NCBI RefSeq assembly: GCF_900168685.1 | Contig: NZ_FVZN01000009.1 | Coordinates: 1 to 64,000, forward strand | DNA: 64,000 nucleotides | Direction of reading: 5' to 3' | Source: Solibacillus isronensis | GTDB taxonomy: Bacteria > Bacillota > Bacilli > Bacillales_A > Planococcaceae | In this document: in pieces, positions 29,089 through 37,958 of the stretch | Layout of the letters: every line of letters begins with the position of its first letter | Position numbering within the stretch: position 1 is the stretch's first letter | Notes under the pieces: generated by a model | Databases searched by the model: none | Told to the model about the DNA's origin: nothing | What the model saw: the letters and a program-made list of their open reading frames with translations, nothing else | Translations under genes and position numbers: made by a program

Positions 29089-30408
29089 TTATAGGAAGAA
29101 AACGACTGCAATCCAGCCGAAAATAATCTGCGGAATATTATAGAAGATAAATGTCGGTACACATGTGTCCCAAATATGATTGTGCTGTCCATCAACATTT
29201 AGACCTGCTGTCGGACCTAATGTAGAATCGGATGCAGGGGAGCCAGCATCACCGAGTACACCCGCTGTTCCAATTAAACAGATAATAGCTAATTCACTTA
29301 GTCCCATTTCAATTGCAATCGGAACAAAGATTGCTGCAATGATAGGAATCGTTGCAAATGAAGAACCAATCCCCATTGTGACAATCAAACCGACTATTAA
29401 CATAATTAAAACTGCTATACTTACATTCCCGTTAAAGATGTCCATTGCACCTGATACTAGTGTTTCAACATCTCCTGTCGCATTAATAACAGCGGAAAAC
29501 CCATTTGCTGAAATCATAACGAACCCGACAAATGCCATCATACGCATTCCATCCGATAGAACTTTATCTGCTTCTTTTACTTTTAGTGCGCCTGTAATAT
29601 ATAAAATGATAATACCGGCAATCGACCCGACAATCATTGAATCCGTCATTACTTGTACTACTATAGAAGCGATTAATGCTACTGCAGCAAAAATAATGTG
29701 CAATGTATTAACTTCTTTATTCAAGTCGTTCGTTGTTTCCAATTCAATATTTTCATATTGCCTTGGTTTACGGTAGGCAACAAAAGCTCCTACAAGCCCT
29801 ACAGCCATCCCTAGCGCTACAATAGCCATTGCCTTAGGAACATCACTCAAAGCAACATCTAACCCTGCTAGGGCCATTTGATCGACAATAATACCCTGAT
29901 AGATTAAACCGAACCCGGCAGGTATGAACATATAAGGCATAACTAAACCGAACGTTAAAATACATGCGATTAAACGGCGGTCAATTTGCAGCATGTTCAT
30001 AATTTTGATCATTGGAGGTACGATTAAAGGAATAAATGCGATATGCACCGGAATCAAGTTTTGCGACATGATTGCCATTGCCAGCAATACTAAGAAGATT
30101 AATGCTTTGGCAGCGCCTTTCTTTTGAGAGTCGCCTTCCCGCTGTACAATTTTTAAAATTGCTTTTACTAACACTTCAGGTATACCAGTACGAGATATTG
30201 CTAGTGCAAATCCACCAAGAAGTGCATAGCTTAGCGCAATGGTTGCACCCCCGCCAAGACCGTCTACAAAGGCATTGATTGTTTCTGTTATATCTAATCC
30301 GCCGGCAAGGCCGCCAATAATTGCACCCACCGACAGGGATAAAACTACATTTATACGCAGTAGGCTTAAAATAAGCATAACCCCTACCGCTATTAAAACA
30401 GCATTCAT
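29089..30408 (-). CDS. YuiF-type Na+/H+ antiporter family protein
   Basis: This 439-residue inner-membrane protein has about eleven hydrophobic helices. It resembles B. subtilis YuiF in length and in marker segments such as SQNLIPVHIAFIPLIVP, GIGSSFATIPIIAAIF, GDAGSPASDSTLGPTAGL and the C-terminal HNHIWDTCVPTFIFYNIP. The family is annotated as Na+/H+ antiporters; the exact ion and direction are not shown by sequence. The frame opens at a GTG (30417), but the ATG at 30408 gives the family start MNAVLIAVG. It is a single-gene unit with its own terminator, within the accessory block between tuf and rpsJ. Confidence 0.85.
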   Translation of the reverse strand: MNAVLIAVGVMLILSLLRINVVLSLSVGAIIGGLAGGLDITETINAFVDGLGGGATIALSYALLGGFALAISRTGIPEVLVKAILKIVQREGDSQKKGAAKALIFLVLLAMAIMSQNLIPVHIAFIPLIVPPMIKIMNMLQIDRRLIACILTFGLVMPYMFIPAGFGLIYQGIIVDQMALAGLDVALSDVPKAMAIVALGMAVGLVGAFVAYRKPRQYENIELETTNDLNKEVNTLHIIFAAVALIASIVVQVMTDSMIVGSIAGIIILYITGALKVKEADKVLSDGMRMMAFVGFVMISANGFSAVINATGDVETLVSGAMDIFNGNVSIAVLIMLIVGLIVTMGIGSSFATIPIIAAIFVPIAIEMGLSELAIICLIGTAGVLGDAGSPASDSTLGPTAGLNVDGQHNHIWDTCVPTFIFYNIPQIIFGWIAVVFFL

Positions 30409-30496
30409 GTTGTACACTTCACTTTCGTCTGCTAAATTACTAATGTGTTAAAGTTACAAGAAAATTGAACGTGAGTCAACGGATTTGGATAAAATA

Positions 30497-30527
30497 AAAC
30501 CGTCAAATAAGAGAAAATTGACGGTTT
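30497..30527 (-). terminator. Terminator of the bceAB operon
   Basis: On the minus strand AAACCGTCAA, an 11-base loop, TTGACGGTTT followed by TATTTTA. It lies 7 bases after the permease stop. Confidence 0.88.
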
Positions 30528-30533
30528 GAAGTA

Positions 30534-32519
30534 TTATAAAGCCTGTTTTATTATTTTTCTGTAATAATTGATTGTTAATGCAGCAAATATAATATACATG
30601 ACGATATATAATGCCATTGTTACAAGTAGAGGCGTTGTCAATTCTGTACCGAATAAAAACCAACCGGATTTCACTGCAAAGTAGCTGTGCAACAGTCCGA
30701 TCAGTAACGGTACACCAAAGTTAAATAACTGTTTCATCATTATACCGCGCGTTAATTCCTCTTGTGTAAAACCGATTTTACGAAGAATCTTATAGGATTC
30801 CATCTCTTCATCTGCTTCAGACATTTGCTTAAAGTATAAAATGCTGCCCGTTGCCAGTAAAAAAGCTAAACCTAGAAACGCAGTAGTAAATATGGTTGTC
30901 CCGTAAAGATTTAAATTGTATTCGACAGTTGATCGTTGAGAACTCAGTTTATTTACTCCTCGGTTTGCATCACCATCTTCATACATTATATTGGCACCTG
31001 TTTGTTTATATAGTTTTTCTACATTTTGATATGTTTCATCATCGGCATCAATCAAGTTAATCGATGTTTGCTCTTTTGTTGTATAGCCAATTGGATGTTC
31101 TTTATTTAGTTGCTGTAACTGTTCAAAAACCGTATCTTCAACGATAACAACAAAGCCACCTGCCGTAATGCGCCATGCTAAAACCGATGTATCATTTACT
31201 TCCTTAACTTTTAAAGGAAATTGGTGTTCTTGGTGCAAAAATGTTAAATCCAAAGGTGCTTCAAGCGGCATTATCTTTGCCTGAATGCCGTTATATCCTG
31301 CAATAATTGCTTCGCCCTCTGAAAGCTTTACATCTGAGTCAAGCTGTTGGTAGTCCGAAAGCGGAATCATTAACACATCCGCTAATGTATTACCTTGAAG
31401 CATATCTACTATTTCACCAGAAAAGAAGTCTGTCATATCAAACTGTGCGCTTGTTAGTCTAAATGTCTTTTCATCAAATGCAATTTCATTCTCCTCTAGC
31501 GCTTCAATGAATGCCTCTTCACGTCCATCTACTATTATATAATCTGCCGGTATTGAGTTTTCCGCCGTACTATTTGCTGAATAATAGCTAATGTAGGAAA
31601 GTGTAGTAATTGCAAGAGACACTGCTGTAATAACAGTAATGAGTGTAAGAGATTTAGCATTGCCCTTCATTCGGTGCATAATTGGTGTAAGCGCCAGAAC
31701 ATCTGTTAAATTTAAATGCCCATTCTTTCTTAAACGGAACAGATTTAATATGAATGCAACGGAATAGCGGAATACAAAGTAAGTCCCGCCGATTGTTGTC
31801 GCTAAAATAATGACCATACTTAAAAATAAGTTTGTTGTATGCCCTGAAAATAATAACGTACTCTCATAGTAGCCATAAATAATTAATGCTAATCCAATTG
31901 CACCCATCACCATAGGGAATATACTAAAGCGTTTTACACGCTCGTCTGCCTGTTTGGATGCATTAAATAACGAAAGCAATGTTGTTCTGTATACCATAAA
32001 TGCCATTTGCACTAAAATGATTACTAACAGAATGCCAAATACAATTAAAGTATTCACAACTGCCACTTTACTAATACTCAATGTGACAACCTCTTCAAAT
32101 TTTAATAGCTTCAGTAAAATCATCGCAAATAGACGTGAACTTAAAAAACCTAATAAAATTCCGACGCTTACCGCACCAGCAAATAACAGGATGTTTTCAA
32201 AGGCAATCAGACGTGTCACGAGCCCTTTTGTCATGCCGACCAATTGATACAACCCAATTTCCTTGCTGCGGCGCTTAATAAATAAGTGGTTGGCATACAG
32301 TACGAAGAACAGTACGATAAAATACAGCATATACGATGCTGCTTCAAATCCTGAAGCTGCCGTTCCGCTCGCTTTTGTCGCTTCAATAACCGACTCATTA
32401 TACTGCAGTGTCACAAATGAGAAAAACAGCGTCACACTGAAAATAAGTGCGAAAAAGTATAAGTAATAGTGACGCATATTTTTTATCATGCTTTTAATAA
32501 CGAGCTGACTAAGCTTCAC
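30534..32519 (-). CDS. Bce-type ABC transporter permease (peptide antibiotic detoxification)
   Basis: This 661-residue BceB/VraG-family permease has ten membrane helices: one near the N-terminus ([16 protein letters not shown]), three around residues 55-160, more near 190-300, and the last three after about residue 530. A large extracellular domain of roughly 200 residues lies between helices 7 and 8, the part thought to recognise peptide antibiotic-lipid complexes. With BceA it removes lipid II-cycle antibiotics from their targets and also acts as the sensor for the kinase. The frame begins at a GTG (32528); the GTG at 32519 gives the family-like [14 protein letters not shown] start and has AGGCGGTG before it. 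It overlaps the ATPase gene end by 11 bases. Confidence 0.9.
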   Translation of the reverse strand: MKLSQLVIKSMIKNMRHYYLYFFALIFSVTLFFSFVTLQYNESVIEATKASGTAASGFEAASYMLYFIVLFFVLYANHLFIKRRSKEIGLYQLVGMTKGLVTRLIAFENILLFAGAVSVGILLGFLSSRLFAMILLKLLKFEEVVTLSISKVAVVNTLIVFGILLVIILVQMAFMVYRTTLLSLFNASKQADERVKRFSIFPMVMGAIGLALIIYGYYESTLLFSGHTTNLFLSMVIILATTIGGTYFVFRYSVAFILNLFRLRKNGHLNLTDVLALTPIMHRMKGNAKSLTLITVITAVSLAITTLSYISYYSANSTAENSIPADYIIVDGREEAFIEALEENEIAFDEKTFRLTSAQFDMTDFFSGEIVDMLQGNTLADVLMIPLSDYQQLDSDVKLSEGEAIIAGYNGIQAKIMPLEAPLDLTFLHQEHQFPLKVKEVNDTSVLAWRITAGGFVVIVEDTVFEQLQQLNKEHPIGYTTKEQTSINLIDADDETYQNVEKLYKQTGANIMYEDGDANRGVNKLSSQRSTVEYNLNLYGTTIFTTAFLGLAFLLATGSILYFKQMSEADEEMESYKILRKIGFTQEELTRGIMMKQLFNFGVPLLIGLLHSYFAVKSGWFLFGTELTTPLLVTMALYIVMYIIFAALTINYYRKIIKQAL

Positions 32520-33270
32520 TCTGCTCACCGCCTAAAACACTTTGCGTATTCAAAATTTGCTGGAAAAACTCATTGCGTGATTTATCGCCCTTATACAGTT
32601 CCGTATAAATTTGACCGTCTTTTAAAAACAGTACACGGGAACAGAAACTAGCGGCAATGGCATCATGTGTAACCATCATGATCGTTGCATTTTTTGCTTT
32701 ATTGATTTTTGCTAAATTATCGAGCAGTGCAGTTGCGGCTTTTGAATCAAGTGCTCCTGTTGGCTCATCTGCAAAAACAAGTGAAGGATTGGATATTAGA
32801 GCTCTAGCTGCAGATGTACGCTGCTTTTGACCCCCGGAAATTTCATTCGGGTATTTCGCTAAAATATCTGGAATCCCTAAAATCGATACAAGCTCCTGTA
32901 AACGTTTTTCTGCCGCTGCTTTTGGAATGGAACTAAGCGATAATGGCAGTAGAATATTTTCCTTTACCGTCAATGTATCAAGTAAATTATAGTCCTGGAA
33001 GATGAAGCCGAGTTCATCACGTCTAAACTTTGCTAATGTACGCTCTTTCATCCCTTGAAGCTTTTGCCCATTAATTTCGACAAATCCGTCTGTCACTTGG
33101 TCAATGGAACAGAGTACATTTAATAATGTTGTTTTTCCCGAACCAGAAGCACCCATAATGCCGACAAATTCGCCTTTTTCCACTTCCAAATCTATGCCCT
33201 TTAATACTTCCTGTGCAAGCGAGCGCTTACCATATGTTTTTCGAACTTTACGTGCGATTAAAATGCTCAT
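32509..33270 (-). CDS. Bce-type ABC transporter ATPase
   Basis: This 253-residue ATPase has Walker [11 protein letters not shown]-loop FQDYNLLD, signature ISGGQKQR, Walker [13 protein letters not shown] and switch His in VTHDAIAA. It belongs to the MacB/BceA group. It drives the partner permease and is required for sensing as well as resistance. It starts 98 bases after the kinase gene, after a hairpin and a likely regulated promoter. Confidence 0.94.
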   Translation of the reverse strand: MSILIARKVRKTYGKRSLAQEVLKGIDLEVEKGEFVGIMGASGSGKTTLLNVLCSIDQVTDGFVEINGQKLQGMKERTLAKFRRDELGFIFQDYNLLDTLTVKENILLPLSLSSIPKAAAEKRLQELVSILGIPDILAKYPNEISGGQKQRTSAARALISNPSLVFADEPTGALDSKAATALLDNLAKINKAKNATIMMVTHDAIAASFCSRVLFLKDGQIYTELYKGDKSRNEFFQQILNTQSVLGGEQSEA

Positions 33271-33312
33271 TGTTTCCCATCCCTTCTTGTTACTTTCATT
33301 CTACATGTTCCG

Positions 33313-33342
33313 TTCATAGGAATCGTTTGATTTACATGACAA
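33313..33342 (-). promoter_or_regulatory. Candidate bceAB promoter
   Basis: TTGTCA (33337-33342), 18 bases, TATGAA (33313-33318) on the minus strand. The -35 directly follows the T-run of the preceding hairpin. Bce regulators normally activate the transporter promoter, so a poor -10 is expected. Confidence 0.45.
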
Positions 33343-33385
33343 AAACGCGTGGTAAGTGACAAGTTCGTCACATTCCAAGCGTTTT
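33341..33385. terminator. Hairpin between kinase and transporter genes
   Basis: AAAACGC / GCGTTTT, TGG / CCA and GTGAC / GTCAC pair in register around a 6-base loop, with T-runs on both strands. The kinase stop codon lies inside the inner GTGAC arm. It may terminate the bceRS message; the GTGAC palindrome could also be a regulator site. Confidence 0.6.
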
Positions 33386-34339
33386 TTGATATTCATTCAC
33401 TTTAGGGAAAGTAATTTTTACAGAAGTACCTACCCCTTCTGTTGATTCAATGTCCAGAAGAATATGCAGAGATTGTGCCGCCTGTTTAGCGAGGTACAGC
33501 CCCATTCCTGTAGCAGCGCTCGTTTCACGACCAATTGTTCCAGTGTAGGATTTCCGGAACACACGCGGTAAATCTTCACGCTTTATACCGATTCCGTCAT
33601 CTTGAATAATGAGAACTGCCTGTTCATTCACTGTATGAGCAGATATTCTGATTTCTCCCCCGACATCACTATACTTAACCGCATTCGATAAAATTTGCCT
33701 TACGATAAAAGCCAGCCACTTTGCGTCTGATTGTACAGACAGATCGTCCACTTCCAGATCAATGGCAATTTGCTTTTCAAAACACCAGCTGCGCAATGCT
33801 TTAATTTCTTGAATAAGTACATCCTTCACCTTTACTTTTTCTATTCGGTTATCAAGTTCAATCGTCATAAGACGTGTTGCATGAAGCTGCTGGTCTAATA
33901 ATAAATAAAGGCGCAGCCATTCATTTTCGATGCGTTCCTTTACTTCGCTTTTCCCTACTTTTTCTAATAACAGCTGCATTGCCGTTAATGGGGATTTCAT
34001 TTCATGCACCCATGCCAAAAGCTCATCCTGCCTTTCTAGTACGATTAGCTTCTGTTCCTGTATTTTTGTATTTTTATCAGCAAGCTGCTCTTTATAATCT
34101 TCATGAATAACGTCATAGTAAGTTCCACTAAACTTCGCATACGGCTTCATCAATTTCCTGTCTTTCATATAACGTAAACTGAAATAACCGGCTACTAGCG
34201 TAAACCAGATAATGTTTAAATAAAGCAGGGAAACATTTTGAAATCCTGTATCGAGAAATAATATTAAATTCATTAGCAGCTGAAGTAGTATAATAAATAG
34301 AATGGCGGATATATATTGTCTTATAAACAAGCGGATCAT
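33368..34339 (-). CDS. Bce-type intramembrane-sensing histidine kinase
   Basis: This 323-residue kinase has two membrane helices (about residues 8-29 and 38-56) joined by a very short outside loop, so it has no sensor domain of its own; this is the hallmark of BceS-like kinases that sense through the transporter. The phosphorylated His is His112 in WVHEMKSPLTAM. The ATPase domain has the N-box RQILSNAVKYS, G1 DDGIGI and a later GMGLYLAK. It overlaps the response-regulator gene by 4 bases. It lies just upstream of the transporter genes it should respond to. Confidence 0.93.
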   Translation of the reverse strand: MIRLFIRQYISAILFIILLQLLMNLILFLDTGFQNVSLLYLNIIWFTLVAGYFSLRYMKDRKLMKPYAKFSGTYYDVIHEDYKEQLADKNTKIQEQKLIVLERQDELLAWVHEMKSPLTAMQLLLEKVGKSEVKERIENEWLRLYLLLDQQLHATRLMTIELDNRIEKVKVKDVLIQEIKALRSWCFEKQIAIDLEVDDLSVQSDAKWLAFIVRQILSNAVKYSDVGGEIRISAHTVNEQAVLIIQDDGIGIKREDLPRVFRKSYTGTIGRETSAATGMGLYLAKQAAQSLHILLDIESTEGVGTSVKITFPKVNEYQKTLGM

Positions 34340-35016
34340 GCATCCACCGCCAAATAGCCAAGGCCTTTTTTTGTCATTATGACATTGATAAGCCCTATAT
34401 CCTCTAAACGTTGGCGTAAGCGGTTTACATTGACCGTTAATGTGTTGTCGTTTACGAAGCGCTCATCGTCCCATAATTTACGCATTAGTTCATCCCGGGA
34501 CACGATTTGTCCTTTCGCCTTGACCAGCACTTTTAAAATAAACAGCTCATTTTTTGTTAACTCCACCTGTTTATCTTTATAATGAACAATCGCGCGGTCA
34601 TAATGAATTTCAGCTCCATTCCATTTTTCAATATCACTTTGCTGCGTTTCCTGATAATTATAAGCACGACGAAGCAATGCTTGTACTTTTGCGACTAATA
34701 CTTCCGTATGGAAAGGTTTTTGCACAAAGTCATCCGCTCCCATTTGCATCGCCATAATCATGTCCATTGGGTGATCGCGTGAGGATAGAAATAAAATAGG
34801 GACATTCGATACCGCCCTTATTTCACGACACCAATGGAAGCCGTCAAATGCAGGTAACTGAATATCAATAATAACAAGCTGAGGCTCTTCTTCTTTAAAA
34901 GTCACCATTATATGTTGAAAGTCTTTCGGTCCAATTACTTGTATATTCCATTGTGCTAATCGTTCACCTATCAGTTCAAAAATGGAGACATCATCTTCTA
35001 TTAATAATACCTTCAA
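34336..35016 (-). CDS. Bce-type response regulator (OmpR family)
   Basis: This 226-residue regulator has an N-terminal receiver domain with acidic pocket EDD (residues 7-9), phosphoacceptor Asp51 in IIDIQLP, and Lys in VQKPF, and a C-terminal winged-helix DNA-binding domain with the family segment NDNTLTVNVNRLRQRLE. The start is a TTG with AAGGAGTGG six bases before it. It should activate bceAB when the transporter meets its antibiotic. Its probable -10, TATAAT, is at 35044-35049. Confidence 0.93.
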   Translation of the reverse strand: MKVLLIEDDVSIFELIGERLAQWNIQVIGPKDFQHIMVTFKEEEPQLVIIDIQLPAFDGFHWCREIRAVSNVPILFLSSRDHPMDMIMAMQMGADDFVQKPFHTEVLVAKVQALLRRAYNYQETQQSDIEKWNGAEIHYDRAIVHYKDKQVELTKNELFILKVLVKAKGQIVSRDELMRKLWDDERFVNDNTLTVNVNRLRQRLEDIGLINVIMTKKGLGYLAVDA

Positions 35017-35084
35017 AGAACACCACTCCTTCTATATACTTCCATTATACAAAAAACTAACAGTCCAACCGTTACAAACTTTGC

Positions 35085-35109
35085 TATAATCAATTCAATT
35101 ACAGGAATT
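35085..35109 (+). promoter_or_regulatory. lysR promoter region with candidate autoregulatory site
   Basis: A perfect TATAAT (35085-35090) is followed by AATTC-N8-GAATT (35092-35109), which has the T-N11-A character of LysR-type sites. No good -35 is visible. The divergent bceR promoter is 40 bases away. Confidence 0.45.
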
Positions 35110-35135
35110 ATAGGTAAAGAGGTGGGGAAAGAAAA

Positions 35136-36023
35136 ATGGATCTACGCCAAATCGAATACTTTGTTGAGGTAGCCAAGCATTTAAGTTTTACGAAGGCAGC
35201 CGCAACTTTGCATGTGTCACAGCCATCTATTAGTAAAGCAATCCAAAACTTTGAGTCAGAGCTGGGTGTACCGTTATTTTACCGTTCATCCAAACAGCTT
35301 GAGCTGACAGATGCCGGTCAGGCCGTACTTGTGAATTCGATGCAAGTACTTGAATCATTTCAAAACCTGCGTTCCGAATTAACGGATTTGATGGAATTAA
35401 AGAAAGGCCAAATCCGTATCGGTATTCCACCAATCGTTGGGGCCGAGTTTTTTTCAAAATTGATTAGCTATTATAAAGAGCTTAATCCATATATCGAAAT
35501 TTTATTGACGGAAGTCGGAACGAAGCGCATACGCCAGGAAATTGAAGCAGGTGAATTGGATGTCGGGTTAGTATGCAGTGTGACTTCCACGAACGAATCT
35601 TTGGAAACGATACGGTTTTTAAAAGATCCTTTAATGTTAATCGTCCATGAAAGCCATCCTTTAGCAGCAAAGGAAACGATACAGCTAAGCGAATTAGCAA
35701 ATGAGACTTTTATTATTTACCGGAAAGATTTTATTTTATATGACCGCATTATCGAAGAATGCTCCAAACATGGATTCTTCCCTACAATTGCCTGTGAAAC
35801 AACTCAGAAAGATTTATTTATCGAAATGGTTCAGGCAAAGCTGGGGATTGCACTGCTTCCAAAAAAGCTTGCCGAAAAAATTCCATACACTTCGATTAAA
35901 TGCATCCCTTTTCAGGAAGAAGCAATCTATCTTGAATTAGGGGTTACGTGGAAGAAAAATAAATACTTGCCTTTTGCTGTACGGGAATTTATTAAACTTG
36001 CCAGGGAATTTGTTTCCCAATAA
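35136..36023 (+). CDS. LysR-family transcriptional regulator
   Basis: This 295-residue regulator has an N-terminal winged helix-turn-helix (about residues 1-60, with FTKAAATLHVSQPSISKAIQNFE) and a periplasmic-binding-like effector domain (about 90-290). It resembles the CidR/YwbI group in overall sequence, but no cidAB-like target genes are adjacent, so the regulated genes are unknown. A strong AGAGGTGGGG ribosome-binding site precedes the ATG. It is divergent from bceR; control of the Bce module is possible but not expected for that family. Confidence 0.88.
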   Translation: MDLRQIEYFVEVAKHLSFTKAAATLHVSQPSISKAIQNFESELGVPLFYRSSKQLELTDAGQAVLVNSMQVLESFQNLRSELTDLMELKKGQIRIGIPPIVGAEFFSKLISYYKELNPYIEILLTEVGTKRIRQEIEAGELDVGLVCSVTSTNESLETIRFLKDPLMLIVHESHPLAAKETIQLSELANETFIIYRKDFILYDRIIEECSKHGFFPTIACETTQKDLFIEMVQAKLGIALLPKKLAEKIPYTSIKCIPFQEEAIYLELGVTWKKNKYLPFAVREFIKLAREFVSQ

Positions 36024-36027
36024 AAAA

Positions 36028-36060
36028 GTTGCCTAGAAAGTTTCAGAATCTCTGGGCAAC
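36028..36060 (+). terminator. Terminator after the lysR gene
   Basis: GTTGCCTAGA pairs with TCTGGGCAAC (one wobble) around a 13-base loop, followed by CATTTTAAT. It starts 5 bases after the stop. The T-run is weak. Confidence 0.6.
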
Positions 36061-36169
36061 CATTTTAATCTGTTTCCCTACATAATACGGCCAATCTGAT
36101 CATTCGCCTGTGTAAGGAAACCGTTATTGCTTGGGAAATTTATATGCCGGAATTTGTAATGTTAAAAAA

Positions 36170-36195
36170 ACTACTATTTCAAAAGAAATAGTAGT
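36170..36195. repeat. Left 26-bp target-site duplication of the IS element
   Basis: A perfect palindrome with arms ACTACTATTTC / GAAATAGTAGT around AAAA. An identical copy lies at 37920-37945. On its outer side is a run of seven As (Ts on the minus strand), so it was originally the terminator of the leftward malate synthase gene. Confidence 0.93.
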
Positions 36196-36197
36196 CA

Positions 36198-36246
36198 GAC
36201 TGTAGACAAACTCGAAGAAATTCGAGTTTGCTTACAGTCTTTTTTG
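36198..36246 (+). terminator. Inward-facing terminator at IS left end
   Basis: Outer stem GACTGTA / TACAGTC and inner stem CAAACTCGAA / TTCGAGTTTG (GAAA loop) are followed by a T-run. It would block transcription entering the IS from outside, guarding the transposase gene from read-through. Confidence 0.82.
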
Positions 36247-36275
36247 TTTTAAAATAAAGTTAACTAGTAAAAACC

Positions 36276-36399
36276 GTTGATTTCCATTCCAGGGGACGCG
36301 TTTCGCGGGCGGGTGCCAATCCTCCTCGTCGCTACGCTCCTGCGGTGTATCGGCAGTCCCGCTTTTCCCGCAGAAGTCGCCCCTTCCATTTCAATCAAC
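36276..36399. repeat. GC-rich palindromic segment inside the IS
   Basis: GTTGATT (36276-36282) and AATCAAC (36393-36399) bracket a GC-rich stretch with CGCGGGCGGG and CCCGCTTTTCCCGC-like arms. It resembles GC-rich repeats scattered in Bacillaceae genomes. No gene is seen. Confidence 0.5.
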
Positions 36400-36450
36400 T
36401 TGATTTATTCTTTCTAATAAAGTTTATCTAAATCAAAGAGGTGTCGCCAT

Positions 36451-37800
36451 ATGATGACTAAAAACCAAATGAATGAACGTAATCAATTAGAAATGTTGAC
36501 GATTGAACAGCTTGTCCCAGAAAATCATCTCGTTCGTAAATTAGATGCAGCCATTGACTTTTCGTTTGTATATCCATTAGTTGAAAACTTATATTCACCT
36601 TTCGGTAGACCTAGTATTGATCCTGTTGTTTTATTCAAAATGACGATGATTCAATATGTTTTTGGTATTCGTTCGATGCGTCAAACGATTAAGGAAATTG
36701 AAACGAATGTAGCGTACCGTTGGTTTTTAGGTTTCGGTTTTCATACTGAAGTGCCTCACTTCTCTACGTTTGGGAAAAATTATACGCGACGTTTTGAGGA
36801 TACAGATGTATTTGAACAGATTTTCTATCGTATCTTGAAAGAAATTGTAGATGCTGGTTTATTATCAGCTGACCATATCTTTATTGATTCTACACATATT
36901 AAGGCAAGTGCGAATAAACGTAAATTTGATAAAAAGATGGTTCGAAAAGAGACACGTGCTTATGAAGAAAAGCTACAGGAAGAGTTAAACATAGACCGTG
37001 AAAAGAACGGAAAAAAGCCGTTTCCAACGGAGAAGTTTGAAAAGGAAGAATGGAAAGAAATCAAAGAGAGCACAACGGACCCTGAAAGTGGTTACTATGT
37101 GAAGGACGAACGGACAAAACAATTTGCCTATTCATTTCATGCAGCGACAGATGAACGTGGATTTGTTTTAGGGGCAATTGTGACACCAGGAAATGTTCAT
37201 GACAGCCATATGCTACAACCTCTTGTTGAAAAGGTCATTCATCGTGTGAAAAAGCCTGTGGCTGTTGCTGCGGATGCTGCTTATAAAACGCCTGCGATTA
37301 CGAACTTTTTGTTAGAAAATCAAATGTTGCCTGTTCTTCCTTATACAAGACCAAAAACGAAAGATGGCTTCTTCCGTAAACATGAGTATGTCTATGATGA
37401 GCATTATGATTGCTATATTTGCCCGAATAACCAGATGTTGCGCTATACAACGACGACGAAAGAAGGCTATCGCCAATACAAATCGAATCCAGCGGTTTGT
37501 GCGGATTGCCCATTTCTAGCACAATGTACTGAAAGTAAAAATCATACAAAAATGATTCAGCGACATATTTGGGCAGACTATCTGGAAGAAGCCGAACATC
37601 TTCGTCATCATCATGAAATTAAATCCATTTATGCACAACGGAAAGAGACGGTTGAACGTGTCTTTGCGGATGCGAAAGAGAAGCATGGTATGCGATGGAC
37701 AACGCTAAGAGGCCTTAAAAAATTGTCCATGCAAGCGATGCTTACTTTTGCTGCCATGAATTTGAAGAAACTTGCCACATGGACTTGGCAAGGGGCTTAA
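36451..37800 (+). CDS. IS1182-family transposase
   Basis: This 449-residue DDE transposase has an N-terminal DUF772-type domain (about residues 15-110, with NHLVRKLDAAIDFSFVYPLV). The catalytic core includes Asp in FIDSTHIKASANKRK, a second Asp in AADAAYKTP, and Glu in KETVERVFADAKEKHGMRWT. A Cys cluster (CYICPNNQ, VCADCPFLAQC) lies between the last two, as in the family. The gene is intact. AAAGAGGTG lies 7-10 bases before the ATG at 36451; the adjacent ATG at 36454 is also possible. Confidence 0.96.
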   Translation: MMTKNQMNERNQLEMLTIEQLVPENHLVRKLDAAIDFSFVYPLVENLYSPFGRPSIDPVVLFKMTMIQYVFGIRSMRQTIKEIETNVAYRWFLGFGFHTEVPHFSTFGKNYTRRFEDTDVFEQIFYRILKEIVDAGLLSADHIFIDSTHIKASANKRKFDKKMVRKETRAYEEKLQEELNIDREKNGKKPFPTEKFEKEEWKEIKESTTDPESGYYVKDERTKQFAYSFHAATDERGFVLGAIVTPGNVHDSHMLQPLVEKVIHRVKKPVAVAADAAYKTPAITNFLLENQMLPVLPYTRPKTKDGFFRKHEYVYDEHYDCYICPNNQMLRYTTTTKEGYRQYKSNPAVCADCPFLAQCTESKNHTKMIQRHIWADYLEEAEHLRHHHEIKSIYAQRKETVERVFADAKEKHGMRWTTLRGLKKLSMQAMLTFAAMNLKKLATWTWQGA

Positions 37801-37869
37801 TATAGGGCATATTCCCTCGAAGAGGAGACTCTTTTAGAGGATTTCAGAAGCTAATTTAATAAAAGAAAT

Positions 37870-37910
37870 GACAAAAGGCATCGAGAGACGGGCTCTCGAT
37901 GCCTTTTGTC
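37870..37910. terminator. Hairpin at IS right end
   Basis: GACAAAAGGCATCGAGAG and its exact complement form an 18-bp stem with a 5-base loop. It ends the transposase message and could also stop transcription coming from malate synthase on the other strand. Confidence 0.82.
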
Positions 37911-37919
37911 GACAATCTG

Positions 37920-37945
37920 ACTACTATTTCAAAAGAAATAGTAGT
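37920..37945. repeat. Right 26-bp target-site duplication of the IS element
   Basis: An identical copy of the palindrome at 36170-36195, 14 bases after the malate synthase stop. This copy now lacks the downstream T-run that makes a terminator, because the IS lies there instead. Confidence 0.93.
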
Positions 37946-37958
37946 AACTTAGTAAACC

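Larger units (their letters stand above)
36196..37919 (+). mobile_element. Complete IS1182-family insertion sequence (1724 bp)
   Basis: The ends are imperfect inverted repeats, CAGACTGTAGACAAA at the left and CAGATTGTCGACAAA (minus strand) at the right, 13 of 15 identical. They are flanked by identical 26-bp direct repeats. The element holds one intact transposase gene, a terminator-like hairpin just inside each end, and a GC-rich palindromic segment between the left end and the gene. Every part looks intact, so it may still be active. Confidence 0.93.

Noticed and set aside
29180-29776. 198-residue open frame opposite the yuiF-like gene
   Set aside because: It is antisense to a well-supported membrane protein, has low-complexity Ile/Pro/Thr composition typical of the reverse of hydrophobic codons, and has no ribosome-binding site.
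36276-36399. GC-rich IS segment as a gene or RNA of foreign origin
   Set aside because: No open frame or known RNA motif; its inverted ends fit a repeat, so it is listed as such.
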